Position numbers and translations under genes: made by a program. Source: Candidatus Contendobacter odensis Run_B_J11 (GTDB lineage: Bacteria; Pseudomonadota; Gammaproteobacteria; Competibacterales; Competibacteraceae). Taken from it: 64,000 bases of DNA. The DNA is taken from positions 1 to 64,000 of the forward strand of contig NZ_CBTK010000024.1 in the NCBI RefSeq assembly GCF_000531125.1, in the 5' to 3' direction. The notes under the pieces are model-generated. The model made no database searches and was not told the origin of the DNA. It was given only the letters and a program-made list of their open reading frames with translations. How positions within the stretch are numbered: position 1 is the stretch's first letter; every line of letters starts with the position of its first letter. This document shows positions 1-9,312 of the stretch, in pieces.

Positions 1-61
1 TTTTGCTTGACCTATGAGGGATGCTTGAAGCTCTGATTGTTCAAGAGGTTCCATACACTGA

Positions 62-642
62 GGTATTTTCCGTCCACGAGGCCGAAACCAAAAACTGTCC
101 GAACCATTGCTATTAAAGGATGCGGCGGCGGTCAATTCGACCCGATGGGTACTCTTCAATACCCTCAAGACCATGGGATTACCGGTCACCACCGGCTCAG
201 GCGGAAGGACGAAATTCAATCGGATGCGGTTAGAAATTCCGAAGACCCATGCGCTGGATGCGGCTTGTGTGGGCGATATGGACGAAATCAGAGATTGGAA
301 TAAACCGACTTTAGCGATTAAAGCGACTGGACGCGGTAGTTATCAGCGAACCCGACTCAATGCCTATGGATTCCCGCGCGACAGAAACGCATTAAAGGTT
401 TCCAGACCGGGGATAGGGTGAAAGCCGAAGTCACCCAAGGCAGGAAAATAGGCTCCTATCTTGGGCGGGTAGCGATTCGCGCATCGGGAAGTTTCAATCT
501 TCAAACCGCTCAAGGGGTGATCCAAGGGATGGGCTATCGGTACTGTAAAGTCATTCAGCGCGCGGATGGTTATGGCTATTCGCAACCACTTAACCCAAAA
601 GAAGCCGAACTTCGTTCGGCCCGCTATCCCTCCCCGGCATAA
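62..642 (+). pseudogene. iscB: IscB-type RNA-guided nuclease, decayed C-terminal part
   Basis: The translation matches the C-terminal part of IscB, the OMEGA nuclease ancestor of Cas9. Visible motifs are KDAAAVNSTRW, GLPVTTGSGGRTKFNR, the RuvC-III stretch PKTHALDAACVG and IKATGRGSYQ. After these the frame breaks at about 377-381 (frame 2 YGFPR, then frame 1 QKRIKGFQTGD), and the tail GRVAIRASGSFN and YCKVIQRADGYGYS follows to a stop at 640-642. Upstream, frame 2 is closed by stops at 26-28 and 59-61, so the RuvC-I, bridge-helix and HNH parts are lost, scrambled or left of the window. The gene cannot make a working nuclease. It lies directly upstream of accA and ends in an IS200/IS605-like hairpin. 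The family assignment rests on motif recall, not a search. Confidence 0.75.
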
Positions 643-651
643 AGGCCGGGG
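632..651 (+). repeat. Terminal hairpin of the IscB element
   Basis: CCCCGGC and GCCGGGG form a 7-bp stem around a short AT-rich loop, overlapping the stop codon of the IscB relic. IS200/IS605-family elements carry such subterminal hairpins at their ends, so this is probably the right end of the element. It stops 18 bp before the accA start codon and does not cover the accA ribosome-binding site (GGAG at 660-663). Confidence 0.5.
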
Positions 652-669
652 TCTCTCGCGGAGATTCTG

Positions 670-1713
670 ATGAACCCGAATGATTGTCTGGATTTCGAGA
701 AACCCATCGCCGAACTGGAGGCGATGGTGAAGGAATTGCGGCATCTCTGCGCCGATCAGGATCTCAATATCGGTGACGAAATCGCCCGACTGGAAGCCAA
801 GAGCAAGGCGCTGACCGACTCCATCTTCGCCAGTCTGACTCCATGGCAGATTTCCCAGATCGCCCGTCACCCGCTGCGACCCTACACCCTGGATTATGTA
901 GAGCGACTGTTCACCGATTTTGTGGAACTGCACGGCGACCGCGCCTTCGCGGACGATCACGCGATTATCGGGGGGCTGGCGCGGTTGGAAGGTCGACCGG
1001 TGCTGGTCATCGGCCACCAGAAGGGGCGCGACACCAAGGAGAAGATTTATCGCAATTTCGGCATGCCGCGCCCGGAGGGCTACCGCAAAGCGTTACGGCT
1101 GATGAAACTGGCGGAGCGCTTCCGGTTGCCGGTGATCACCTTTATTGACACGCCCGGCGCCTATCCGGGCATCGGTGCCGAGGAACGCGGCCAGAGCGAA
1201 GCCATTGCCCGTAATCTGTTTGAAATGAGTCGGCTGCGGGTGCCGATCCTCTGCGTGGTCATCGGCGAGGGCGGCTCCGGCGGTGCGTTGGCGATTGGAG
1301 TAGGCGACCGGGTGTTGATGCTGCAATATGGCACCTATTCAGTGATTTCTCCGGAAGGCTGCGCCACGATCCTGTGGAAGAGCGCCGACCGGGCGCCCGA
1401 AGCTGCCGAAGCGATGGGGCTGACGGCCGGGCGGTTGCTCAAGCTCCATCTGATTGACGGCATTATTCCTGAACCCCCAGGCGGGGCTCATCGTGACTTG
1501 GAGCGGATGGCAGACAACCTACGCACGGCGCTCTGCGAGCAATTGCAGCCGTTGGCAGCGCTGGCGGTGGACGAGCTGCTGGAACAGCGCTACCGGCGAT
1601 TGATGGCGTATGGGGTATTCCGGGAAGCTGCCCCGGTCACGCCGGCGCAATCGTCCTGGTCCAGTAGTGTGGTGGCGTTATTGGGGAAAGACAGCTTGTT
1701 GGGCAAGGACTAG
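670..1713 (+). CDS. accA: Acetyl-CoA carboxylase carboxyltransferase subunit alpha
   Basis: AccA pairs with AccD to transfer the carboxyl group from biotin on AccB to acetyl-CoA, making malonyl-CoA for fatty acid synthesis in the cytosol. The 347-residue product covers the whole family: an N-terminal coiled segment ([13 protein letters not shown]), the carboxyltransferase core with [37 protein letters not shown] and the oxyanion-hole region [15 protein letters not shown], then the [13 protein letters not shown] segment. It is about 28 residues longer than the E. coli protein, the excess being a C-terminal tail ending [11 protein letters not shown]. The ATG at 670 follows GGAG at 660-663. The IscB relic ends right upstream, so any native promoter has been displaced or lies inside the element. 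Confidence 0.97.
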   Translation: MNPNDCLDFEKPIAELEAMVKELRHLCADQDLNIGDEIARLEAKSKALTDSIFASLTPWQISQIARHPLRPYTLDYVERLFTDFVELHGDRAFADDHAIIGGLARLEGRPVLVIGHQKGRDTKEKIYRNFGMPRPEGYRKALRLMKLAERFRLPVITFIDTPGAYPGIGAEERGQSEAIARNLFEMSRLRVPILCVVIGEGGSGGALAIGVGDRVLMLQYGTYSVISPEGCATILWKSADRAPEAAEAMGLTAGRLLKLHLIDGIIPEPPGGAHRDLERMADNLRTALCEQLQPLAALAVDELLEQRYRRLMAYGVFREAAPVTPAQSSWSSSVVALLGKDSLLGKD

Positions 1714-1732
1714 GCGCGGCTCTAACCGCTGG

Positions 1733-4700
1733 CTACGCCACCGGCAGCGTGTTTTGCGCCAACAACCGGGCGAATTCGACGGCGGGCAACGGACGGCTAA
1801 AGTAATAGCCCTGGACCTGATCGCAACCTTGATTGCGCAGAAACGCAAGCTGGAAATCGGTTTCCACCCCTTCGGCAATCGTGTTGAGTTTCAAGCTGTG
1901 CGCCAGTTGCACCACCGCACGGACAATCGCCGCGCTGTCCGCGTCGCTGGCCAGGCCGCGCACGAAGGATTGGTCGATCTTGAGGGTATGCACCGCCAGC
2001 TTTTGCAAATAACTCAGGCTGGAGTAGCCGGTGCCGAAGTCGTCAATGGACAGTCGCAACCCCATCGCCCGCAACTGCCGCACTGTTCGCAGCGCATTGT
2101 CGGTGTCCTGGATCAGGATGGATTCGGTCAGCTCCAATTCCAGCCATTCCGGCGCCAAGCCGCATTCTGTCAATGCCTGATTGACGGCATCCAGCAGATC
2201 AGTGCGCTGGAATTGCAGAGCGGACAGATTGACCGCAACGGTGATTCGCGGCAACCCGGCCTGCTGCCAAGCGTGGATTTGTCGGCAAGCTTCCCGCATC
2301 ACCCATTCGCCTATCGGAACGATGAGACCGCTGTCCTCGGCGATAGGGATGAATTGTCCGGGCGACACCAATCCCCGTTCAGGATGTTGCCAGCGTAGCA
2401 GCGCCTCGACGCCCACGATCCGGTCAATCCTCAGATCGATCTGTGGCTGGTAGTGCAGCAGAAGTTCATTGCGCTCCAGCGCATGACGTAAATCGGTTTC
2501 CAGTTGCAAGCGTTCGAGGGTGTTGACGTTCATGCTGGCGGTGAAAAACCGATAGGTGTTTCCACCGCCGTTTTTGGCGTAGCGCAATGCGGCGCCGGCC
2601 TGCTTGAACAGGCTATCGCGATCCTGGCCGTGGTCGGGATAAAGACTAATACCGATGCCGGCGGTGACCCCAATGCTGTGATCGGCGATTTGCACCGGCT
2701 GGCGGTCGAGGCATTCAAGCAGATGACGCGCTACATGGCCTGCGCCTTCGTGACCGGTATCCGGCAACACAATCATGAATTCGTCGCTGCCCTGCCGACT
2801 GAGGGTGTCGGTGTCGCGCAACATCTGATGCAGCCGCATGGCGACTTTTTGCAGCAACTGATCGCCCAGCGCATGGCCGAGCGAGTCATTGACCAGCTTA
2901 AAGCGATCCAGGTCGAGAAGCAGCAGCGCTACCGACGACTGGCTTCGCTCCGCCTGGGACAGCGCCTGATCCAGCCGGTCTTGCAACAACAGCCGATTGG
3001 GCAGCGCGGTTAGAGGATCGTGGTGGGCGAGGAATTCGATCTGGTCAACGCGGGCCTTGTGCTCGCTGAGGTCGCTGAAAATGCCGACATAATGGGTCAG
3101 ATGGCCTTGGGGATCGTGTACTGCACTGATGCCCAGCCATTCGGGATAAATTTCTCCAGTCTTGCACCGATTCCAGATTTCTCCCTGCCAACGTCCAGTG
3201 ACGGTCAGTGCGCGCCACATCTCCTGGTAAAAATCGCGGCCGTGCCGGCCCGAAGCCAGCAGGCGCGGGGTTTGACCGACCGCCTCGGCAGCGGAATAAC
3301 CGGTGATGTCGCTAAACGCACGATTCACCCACAAGATGCGGGTGTCGGCAGCGGTGACCGTAATCGCTTCCCGGCTGCTCTCGAACACTTGGGTTGCCAG
3401 CCGGAGGTCTGCCTCGGCCTGCTTGCGCTCGGTGATGTCGCGGCTGCTGATCACCGCGCCGATGACCGCGCCAGCAGGATTGCACAGCGGATTACCGACG
3501 ACTTCCAGCCAGAGGTAATCACCGTTGGCGTGCTGATGACGGATCTCAGTCCGTCCGGCCTCACGCTGGGTGAGTGACGCCTGGCAAGTTTTAATCGCCG
3601 TTTCGCGGTCTTCAGGATGGACTCCGGCGAATATCGAACGGCCCAGCAGTGCTTGCGGGTCATAGCCCAGCACGGCGCGATAGGAAGGGCTGGCATACAG
3701 AATCGTGCCGGTAATGTCGATCTGACACACCAGGTCGCGCATGTTATCGGCCAGGCGGCGAAATTGATCTTCGCTGTTCTGCAACGCCGTCTCCGCATAC
3801 TGTCGGGCGATGGCTTCCCCAACATTGCCAGCAATGTTTTGCAGAATGCGCTGTTCGGCTGAGGTCCATTGGCGTTCGCGGCGACAATCATCCAAGCCGA
3901 TGAAGCCCCAGAATTCGCCGTGGACACTAATCGGCACGATCAGCAGAGAAAGGATCTCTTGCGATTCCATCATCGCCCGCACGGATGCCGGCAAATCCCG
4001 CACCAGACCGGCAATGGGGGCATTCGCAGCCAGTACCTCCCGCCAGTGTGAAAAACCGGCGGCTTCATAGGACAGATTCTGAAGTTCCGGATTATCGATC
4101 TGTGTACTCACCCGCTCGGCGCACCATTCATGGCGCTGGCTCATCCGCAAATCGCCGGTGTGCGGGCAGCAGTGATTTTCGAACAGGTAAATTCGATCCA
4201 CGTCAGTGATTTCCCCCAACTGCGCAAAACAGCTTGCAATCGCCAACACCGGATCGGGTTCCCGCAACAACCGGGCCGCCGTCAGTGCGGCCACTTCCAG
4301 CAGGGCATCGCGCTGGGTCAGCGCCGTCTCGATCCGCTTGCGCTCCGACAGATCAAGATCCAGGCAGTACATTTCCTGCTGGTTCTGGTCGGTAGTCAGC
4401 ATGATATGGCTGGAAAACACCGGCACCAGCGAACCGTCTTTGCGCAGCAGTTCGAGTTCGCTGCACGGGATCGGTTGGCCTCCCGCGACCCATTCACCAA
4501 CCGCCTGGATGACAACATCCCGCATGGGCGGCGGGATGATCAAATCCTCTAGCAACCGGCCCAGCGCCTCATCCCGGCAATAGCCGTATAGCCGCTCGCT
4601 GGCGGTGTTCCAGAAAATAACCCGGCGATTCTGATCGTAACCCTGCACCGAGATGTTCGGAATCTCCTCCAGCATACGGCGGAATTTCAGCTCACTCTCG

Positions 4701-4942
4701 TGGAGCGCTGCCGCACGTTCATGCGCTAACACCTCGGCAGCGGCCTCCCGCACCAGCGCCTGGCGCAGGGTCCAAGCCAGCAGTGCGGTTCCGAGCAGCC
4801 CTATCGGTAAAATCAACCCATACCGGGCGATGCTCTGCTGTTCGATCAAAAACAATGCACTGGTCAGGCCCAAACCCAGCACAAGGGTCAGCGGTACGCT
4901 GAACCAGCTTGAAACCATGGGGCGGGATTCGGCAATTCGCAT
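1733..4942 (-). CDS. Membrane PAS-GAF-PAS-PAS-GGDEF-EAL c-di-GMP protein (GSDEF variant)
   Basis: This is a sensor of about 1,070 residues that makes and/or breaks cyclic di-GMP. Two membrane helices near residues 15-65 are followed by a PAS domain (about 85-205), a GAF domain (about 220-390), two more PAS domains (about 395-515 and 520-640), GGDEF (about 640-805) and EAL (about 820-1065). The cyclase signature reads GSDEF instead of GGDEF, with an RDTD inhibitory site five residues before it. The EAL domain keeps VEALLRW, ELTES and DDFGTGYSS, so phosphodiesterase activity is the safer guess. The ATG at 4942 is preferred; an in-frame TTG at 4957 would add five residues. The gene is divergent from phrB with about 95 bp between them, and convergent with accA. 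The signals sensed are unknown. Confidence 0.92.
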   Translation of the reverse strand: MRIAESRPMVSSWFSVPLTLVLGLGLTSALFLIEQQSIARYGLILPIGLLGTALLAWTLRQALVREAAAEVLAHERAAALHESELKFRRMLEEIPNISVQGYDQNRRVIFWNTASERLYGYCRDEALGRLLEDLIIPPPMRDVVIQAVGEWVAGGQPIPCSELELLRKDGSLVPVFSSHIMLTTDQNQQEMYCLDLDLSERKRIETALTQRDALLEVAALTAARLLREPDPVLAIASCFAQLGEITDVDRIYLFENHCCPHTGDLRMSQRHEWCAERVSTQIDNPELQNLSYEAAGFSHWREVLAANAPIAGLVRDLPASVRAMMESQEILSLLIVPISVHGEFWGFIGLDDCRRERQWTSAEQRILQNIAGNVGEAIARQYAETALQNSEDQFRRLADNMRDLVCQIDITGTILYASPSYRAVLGYDPQALLGRSIFAGVHPEDRETAIKTCQASLTQREAGRTEIRHQHANGDYLWLEVVGNPLCNPAGAVIGAVISSRDITERKQAEADLRLATQVFESSREAITVTAADTRILWVNRAFSDITGYSAAEAVGQTPRLLASGRHGRDFYQEMWRALTVTGRWQGEIWNRCKTGEIYPEWLGISAVHDPQGHLTHYVGIFSDLSEHKARVDQIEFLAHHDPLTALPNRLLLQDRLDQALSQAERSQSSVALLLLDLDRFKLVNDSLGHALGDQLLQKVAMRLHQMLRDTDTLSRQGSDEFMIVLPDTGHEGAGHVARHLLECLDRQPVQIADHSIGVTAGIGISLYPDHGQDRDSLFKQAGAALRYAKNGGGNTYRFFTASMNVNTLERLQLETDLRHALERNELLLHYQPQIDLRIDRIVGVEALLRWQHPERGLVSPGQFIPIAEDSGLIVPIGEWVMREACRQIHAWQQAGLPRITVAVNLSALQFQRTDLLDAVNQALTECGLAPEWLELELTESILIQDTDNALRTVRQLRAMGLRLSIDDFGTGYSSLSYLQKLAVHTLKIDQSFVRGLASDADSAAIVRAVVQLAHSLKLNTIAEGVETDFQLAFLRNQGCDQVQGYYFSRPLPAVEFARLLAQNTLPVA

Positions 4943-5036
4943 GAGCGTGTTAACCAATCAACGTGGCGTTTGCTTGATGGAGTCTGTAAAGCATAATCCA
5001 AAAATGAGTCACCTAACGGTCTTGAGGGAGATCGCC

Positions 5037-6506
5037 ATGTCCACCGCACTGGTCTGGTTCCGCCGCGACTTGCGGCTCGCTGATCATCCTGCCCTACACC
5101 ACGCCGCGCTGGCGCATCAACGGGTGATTCCAGTTTACATTCACGCTCCGCAGGAAGACGCGCCGTGGTCACCCGGCGCGGCGGCGCGCTGGTGGCTGCA
5201 TTACAGTCTGAGGGCGCTCAATGTCGCGCTCGAACAACACGGATCCCATCTGGTCATCCGCCAAGGCGACAGCCTGGCAACGCTGCGTGAACTCATTGGT
5301 GAAACTGGCGCAACCGCCGTGTACTGGAACCGGCTCTATGAACCGGCGACCATCGCTCGCGACCGCGTGATCAAGGCCGCGTTGCGCGCCGACGGCATCA
5401 TCGCTGAAAGCCGTCCAGCGGCGCTGCTGATTGAGCCGTGGACGGTGTTGAAAGCGGATGCAACGCCTTATCAGGTCTTTACCCCGTTCTGGAAAGCCTG
5501 CCTGCTGAAACTACCGCCCGCTGCGCCATTGCCGGTGCCGCTGCTGGCCGGTTCCGCACTCTGGCCAGCAGCAGTGCCGCTCGAAACTCTGGAGTTGCTG
5601 CCGCGCATCGGTTGGGATGCAGGTTTGGCTGCGGCGTGGCAACCGGGCGAAACCGGGGCGCTGAGGCAACTGGAGCGCTTCTGTGCAACCGCGTTGACCG
5701 GCTATGCCCAGTGGCGCGACTGGCCGGGGCAGGAGGGGGTATCGCGGTTGTCACCGCATCTGCATTTCGGTGAACTCAGCCCCCGCCAAATCTGGGCGGC
5801 GGCGGCACTGGCGACGAGTGGCGATCCGTTGGCCAACAAGGGCGCGGCAACCTATCTGCGGGAAATCGGCTGGCGGGAATTTGCCCATTACGTCCTCTAC
5901 CACTGGCCGCACACCCCGGAGCAGCCATTGCAGGCTCGCTTCACCGCCTATCCGTGGCGCGAGGATTACGCCGATTTGTTGTGCGCCTGGCAGCAAGGCC
6001 AGACCGGCTATCCGCTAGTGGACGCAGGAATGCGGCAACTGTGGCAGACCGGCTGGATGCACAATCGGGTACGGATGCTGGTGGCCTCATTTTTGGTCAA
6101 GAACTGCCGTATTCCCTGGCAGGAAGGCGCCCGCTGGTTCTGGGATACGCTGGTGGATGCCGATCTGGCCAGCAACACCCTCGGCTGGCAATGGACTGCC
6201 GGCTGTGGCGTCGATGCCGCGCCCTACTTCCGCGTCTTCAACCCGATGCTTCAAGGTGAAAAATTCGACCCGGACGGCGCTTATGTCCGGCGCTGGCTGC
6301 CGGAACTGGCGTCACTGCCGGCCTCGTTCCTGCATCAACCCTGGACGATGCCGCCGGCTGAACCCGCTGCAACAGCGTTCACACTAGGCAGGCATTATCC
6401 GCATCCAGTGGTGGATTTTGCCGCCAGTCGCACTGAGGCTTTAGCCGGTTATGAACGCATTAAAGCCGGAACGCCGGCGGATGAAGGTAACGCTTTCCGA
6501 ACCTAA
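5037..6506 (+). CDS. phrB: Deoxyribodipyrimidine photolyase (class I CPD type)
   Basis: The enzyme uses blue light and FADH- to split cyclobutane pyrimidine dimers in DNA. The 489-residue product begins with the N-terminal Rossmann-like domain (LVWFRRDLRLADHPALHHAA). It continues into the helical FAD domain with SRLSPHLHFGELSPRQIW, GWREFAHYVLYHWP, VDAGMRQLWQTGWMHNRVRM and ASNTLGWQWTAGCGVDAAPY, which contain the tryptophans expected for the electron-transfer chain. The chosen ATG follows GGGAG at 5026-5030. Another in-frame ATG lies at 5004, and the open frame runs further upstream, but the ribosome-binding site and the family start favour 5037. A secreted protein of unknown function follows after 58 bp. 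Whether it binds MTHF or a deazaflavin antenna cannot be read from the sequence. Confidence 0.95.
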   Translation: MSTALVWFRRDLRLADHPALHHAALAHQRVIPVYIHAPQEDAPWSPGAAARWWLHYSLRALNVALEQHGSHLVIRQGDSLATLRELIGETGATAVYWNRLYEPATIARDRVIKAALRADGIIAESRPAALLIEPWTVLKADATPYQVFTPFWKACLLKLPPAAPLPVPLLAGSALWPAAVPLETLELLPRIGWDAGLAAAWQPGETGALRQLERFCATALTGYAQWRDWPGQEGVSRLSPHLHFGELSPRQIWAAAALATSGDPLANKGAATYLREIGWREFAHYVLYHWPHTPEQPLQARFTAYPWREDYADLLCAWQQGQTGYPLVDAGMRQLWQTGWMHNRVRMLVASFLVKNCRIPWQEGARWFWDTLVDADLASNTLGWQWTAGCGVDAAPYFRVFNPMLQGEKFDPDGAYVRRWLPELASLPASFLHQPWTMPPAEPAATAFTLGRHYPHPVVDFAASRTEALAGYERIKAGTPADEGNAFRT

Positions 6507-6564
6507 GCAGCCGCTGCGGGTCTGTTGCGGTAGCTATTTTTGCATGACCACGGAGGACAAAACG

Positions 6565-7311
6565 GTGCCGCTTCCCAAGATGACGAAATACCTGAACGCC
6601 GCTACCTTCGGCATGTTGTTGCTGGCCGATGCCGTTCTGCCCACCTGGGCTACCACCAGCAACCGGCAAGAGGAGGTCTTCCAGGGCGTCGCCCGCGACG
6701 AGCGCGGCGAGATCGCCTATACCGAAGAACACCGCATGATTTATCAGGACGGTCGCCCCCAGCGCAACGAAACCCGCTACCGGGACGCCCAGGGCCAGGA
6801 AATTGCGGTATTGAACTCCAATTTCACCACGCACCCCTATGTACCCAGCTATTCCTTCGAGGATCGCCGCTTTGGCCGGCAAGATGGCACCTTTGTAGAT
6901 GGCGCTTGGGTCAAAATTTACGGTCGCGCCGATCAGAACGCGCCGGTTCAGCAGGAGCGAGTACGGCTGGAGGAAAACATGGTCACCGGTCAGGGCCTGC
7001 ATCTGTACTTGCGCGACCACATGGAGCAACTCTCGAAAAGTGACGATATCCAGCAGGTGCGCTTCCTGGTGCCGCTGGAAGGCCGCGACTTCATGTTTCG
7101 CATCCGCCGGCTGGATACCGCCAGCGAACCCGGAACAGTTGGGCTCAATATCGAAGCGGATAGCTGGTTGTTGCGACTGGTGGCGCCCAAGCTGGAAGTC
7201 CGCTACGACCGCGAGACCCGCCGGCTCCTGTCCTATCGCGGCGCATCCAACCTGCTCAACGCCGATCAAGATGTGCAGAACGTCACCATCACTTACCGCT
7301 ATCCCAATTAA
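6565..7311 (+). CDS. Secreted or periplasmic protein of unknown function
   Basis: I do not recognise the family. From a GTG start at 6565, with GGAGG at 6552-6556, the product has 248 residues and opens with a clear export signal: a short basic part (KMTKY), a hydrophobic core (AATFGMLLLADAVL) and a likely cleavage after TWA. In-frame ATGs at 6544 and 6580 are alternative starts. The mature part is charged and rich in predicted beta strands, with segments such as TEEHRMIYQDGRPQRNE, YVPSYSFEDRRFGRQDG and LLSYRGASNLL. It has no cysteines after the signal and no membrane helix. Its pattern of an outer-membrane or periplasmic beta protein is inference. It lies 58 bp after phrB on the same strand, so the two may be co-transcribed. 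Confidence 0.78.
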   Translation: MPLPKMTKYLNAATFGMLLLADAVLPTWATTSNRQEEVFQGVARDERGEIAYTEEHRMIYQDGRPQRNETRYRDAQGQEIAVLNSNFTTHPYVPSYSFEDRRFGRQDGTFVDGAWVKIYGRADQNAPVQQERVRLEENMVTGQGLHLYLRDHMEQLSKSDDIQQVRFLVPLEGRDFMFRIRRLDTASEPGTVGLNIEADSWLLRLVAPKLEVRYDRETRRLLSYRGASNLLNADQDVQNVTITYRYPN

Positions 7312-7354
7312 ACCGCTGTCCGTTCCTCGCATATCCCTCCGGTAGAACCGGCTT

Positions 7355-7406
7355 GTAGCACGAGCTTCCAGCCGTGTTCAGTTCACGAGCTGGAAGCTCG
7401 TGCCAC
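7355..7406. repeat. Dispersed inverted repeat, GTAGCACG family
   Basis: Two 18-base arms at 7355-7372 and 7389-7406 are inverted copies with one mismatch (17 of 18) and a 16-base loop. The core resembles the hairpin at 16188-16214. It sits in the gap between the secreted protein and the histidine kinase, where it may also stop transcription, though no T run follows it. Confidence 0.75.
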
Positions 7407-7503
7407 GCCTCATGTTCCAAGAAACGGTATAAGATCAAGCCCGTTGGCGCTTATGGCTTGGGAATAACCCACCGGTTCCAACGCATTGCTGAGGGATAGA
7501 TCA

Positions 7504-9312
7504 ATGCCTTGGAAAATCCATCGTTTTATCGTTGCCACAGCGCTGGTCGCCTTGGCGGCGGTGCTGCGCATCTGGCCCTTGCAGGTTCTGGGATCGATCC
7601 TAGTCTGGTTGACATTTTACCCAGCCGTCATGGTCGCAGCGATCTACGGCGGACTTTCGTCCGGTTTGCTGTCCACCGGGTTAGCCTGCCTGACGGTGAT
7701 TTTCCTGTGGCCATTGCTCGTTACTCAACCCTTCATTAAAAGCCTTGCTGATTGGCTGGGCTTGGCGATTTTCGTCCTGACTGGGATGCTGATCTCCAGC
7801 GTGGCCGAGGCCATGCTCCGCGCCAATGCCCGGGCCAAACGGGCGCAGGAGCAAGCTGAGGCTTCGAACAAGGCCAAAAGCACTTTTCTGGCCAATATGA
7901 GCCACGAATTGCGCACGCCATTGAACGCCATCCTGGGTTTCTCCAACCTGATGCGCTATAGCGCCGGCCTTTCCGACGATCAGCGCCAAACCCTCGACCT
8001 GATCAACCGCAGCGGCGAACACCTGCTGAGTCTGATTAACGATGTGCTGGATATGGCCAAGGTCGAAGCTGGACGCATCAGTGTGGACAATGCGCCCTTC
8101 AACTTGCGGGAGTTGACGCAGGACGTGATCGATCTGAACCGGGTGCGGGTTGAAGAAAAAGGACTGCAATTGCTCCTGGATCAGCCGGCGGATTTACCGC
8201 GCCTGGTGGACGGCGATGCCGCCAAACTTCGCCAGTCGCTGATCAATCTGGTCGGCAACGCGATTAAATACACCGCTCAGGGCCAAGTGATTCTGCATGT
8301 CAGCACCCGCCCCGATGATGACCCGCAACGTCTGTGGTTGATTTTTGTTGTGGAAGACACCGGCGTCGGCATTGCGGCGCCTGACCAAGCGCGGATTTTT
8401 GAACCGTTCGTCCAGCTCAGCCAGTACACCTTGCAGAAAGGCACCGGCTTGGGATTGACCATCACCCGCCGGTATATCGAGTTGATAGGCGGTTCGATCA
8501 CGGTTGACAGCGTTCCAGGACAAGGCTCGCGTTTCCGCATGGAAATACCGGTCGGTCGGGTGGACGCCGCAATCATCGATGCCGTCAGCCGTCGTCCTGC
8601 GCGAGTCATCGGGTTGGAGCCGGGCCAGCCGGAATTCCGCATCCTGATTGTTGAAGATCAAGAAGAAAACTGGCTGCTGTTACAACGGCTTCTGGAAGGG
8701 GCCGGCTTCACGGTGCGCGTGGCCGAGAACGGTTTGCTCGGCGTCGAAGCGTTTCAAGTCTGGCAACCGCATTTCATCTGGATGGACGTGCGGATGCCGG
8801 TCATGGATGGTCTGGAAGCGGCGCGGCAGATCCGGGCGCTGAAAGATGGGGCCACGGTGAAAATCGCCGCATTGACTGCCTCGGTGTTCAAGGAAGAACG
8901 CGACCGGATTATGGCGGCGGGCATGGACGACTTCATCCGCAAGCCTTATCAGATGCAGGAGATTTTTGATTGCCTGACCCGCCACTTGGGCGTTCGTTTT
9001 CTCCATGAGGAGCCGGAGGCGAATGCTGATGTTTTAGCGCCGACTGCCAATATATCGCTTGAAGATCTGGCAGACCTGCCGCAACAACTCCGGCAGCTCT
9101 TGAGCGCCGCCCTGATCCGCCTCGATCCGGCGCAAGTCACTGCGATTATTCACCAAATTACTGATATAAATAAATCACTTGGAGATACACTGGCGTATCA
9201 TGCAGACCGGCTGGCTTACACGACCCTGCTGCGGTCGCTGAATGCTGACCCGCCCGATACCACTGGAAAGCGCATTGATGAACACCGAAACGATCTTGAT
9301 TGTCGACGATGA
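7504..9312 (+). CDS. Hybrid sensor histidine kinase with integral-membrane sensor
   Basis: This is a membrane two-component kinase of 602 residues. The N-terminus has about four hydrophobic helices (residues 7-103) resembling the DUF4118 membrane module of KdpD (FYPAVMVAAIYGGLSSGLLS). A dimerisation domain with the phospho-accepting H134 (NMSHELRTPLNAILGFSN) follows, then an ATPase domain with N-box NLVGNAIKY, G1 DTGVGI and G2 GTGLGL. A receiver domain (about 379-495) has D428 in WMDVRMPVMDG. The tail of about 100 residues is helical and resembles a common extension of hybrid kinases, without an obvious phosphotransfer histidine. The ATG follows GAGGGA at 7491-7496. It overlaps the next gene by 35 bp, so the two are translationally coupled and probably form a signalling pair. 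Confidence 0.93.
   Translation: MPWKIHRFIVATALVALAAVLRIWPLQVLGSILVWLTFYPAVMVAAIYGGLSSGLLSTGLACLTVIFLWPLLVTQPFIKSLADWLGLAIFVLTGMLISSVAEAMLRANARAKRAQEQAEASNKAKSTFLANMSHELRTPLNAILGFSNLMRYSAGLSDDQRQTLDLINRSGEHLLSLINDVLDMAKVEAGRISVDNAPFNLRELTQDVIDLNRVRVEEKGLQLLLDQPADLPRLVDGDAAKLRQSLINLVGNAIKYTAQGQVILHVSTRPDDDPQRLWLIFVVEDTGVGIAAPDQARIFEPFVQLSQYTLQKGTGLGLTITRRYIELIGGSITVDSVPGQGSRFRMEIPVGRVDAAIIDAVSRRPARVIGLEPGQPEFRILIVEDQEENWLLLQRLLEGAGFTVRVAENGLLGVEAFQVWQPHFIWMDVRMPVMDGLEAARQIRALKDGATVKIAALTASVFKEERDRIMAAGMDDFIRKPYQMQEIFDCLTRHLGVRFLHEEPEANADVLAPTANISLEDLADLPQQLRQLLSAALIRLDPAQVTAIIHQITDINKSLGDTLAYHADRLAYTTLLRSLNADPPDTTGKRIDEHRNDLDCRR

Noticed and set aside
364-1017. A 217-residue minus-strand open frame over the IscB relic and the start of accA
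   Set aside because: It runs opposite to two recognised genes and its sequence has no domain pattern; GC-rich DNA often leaves such frames open.
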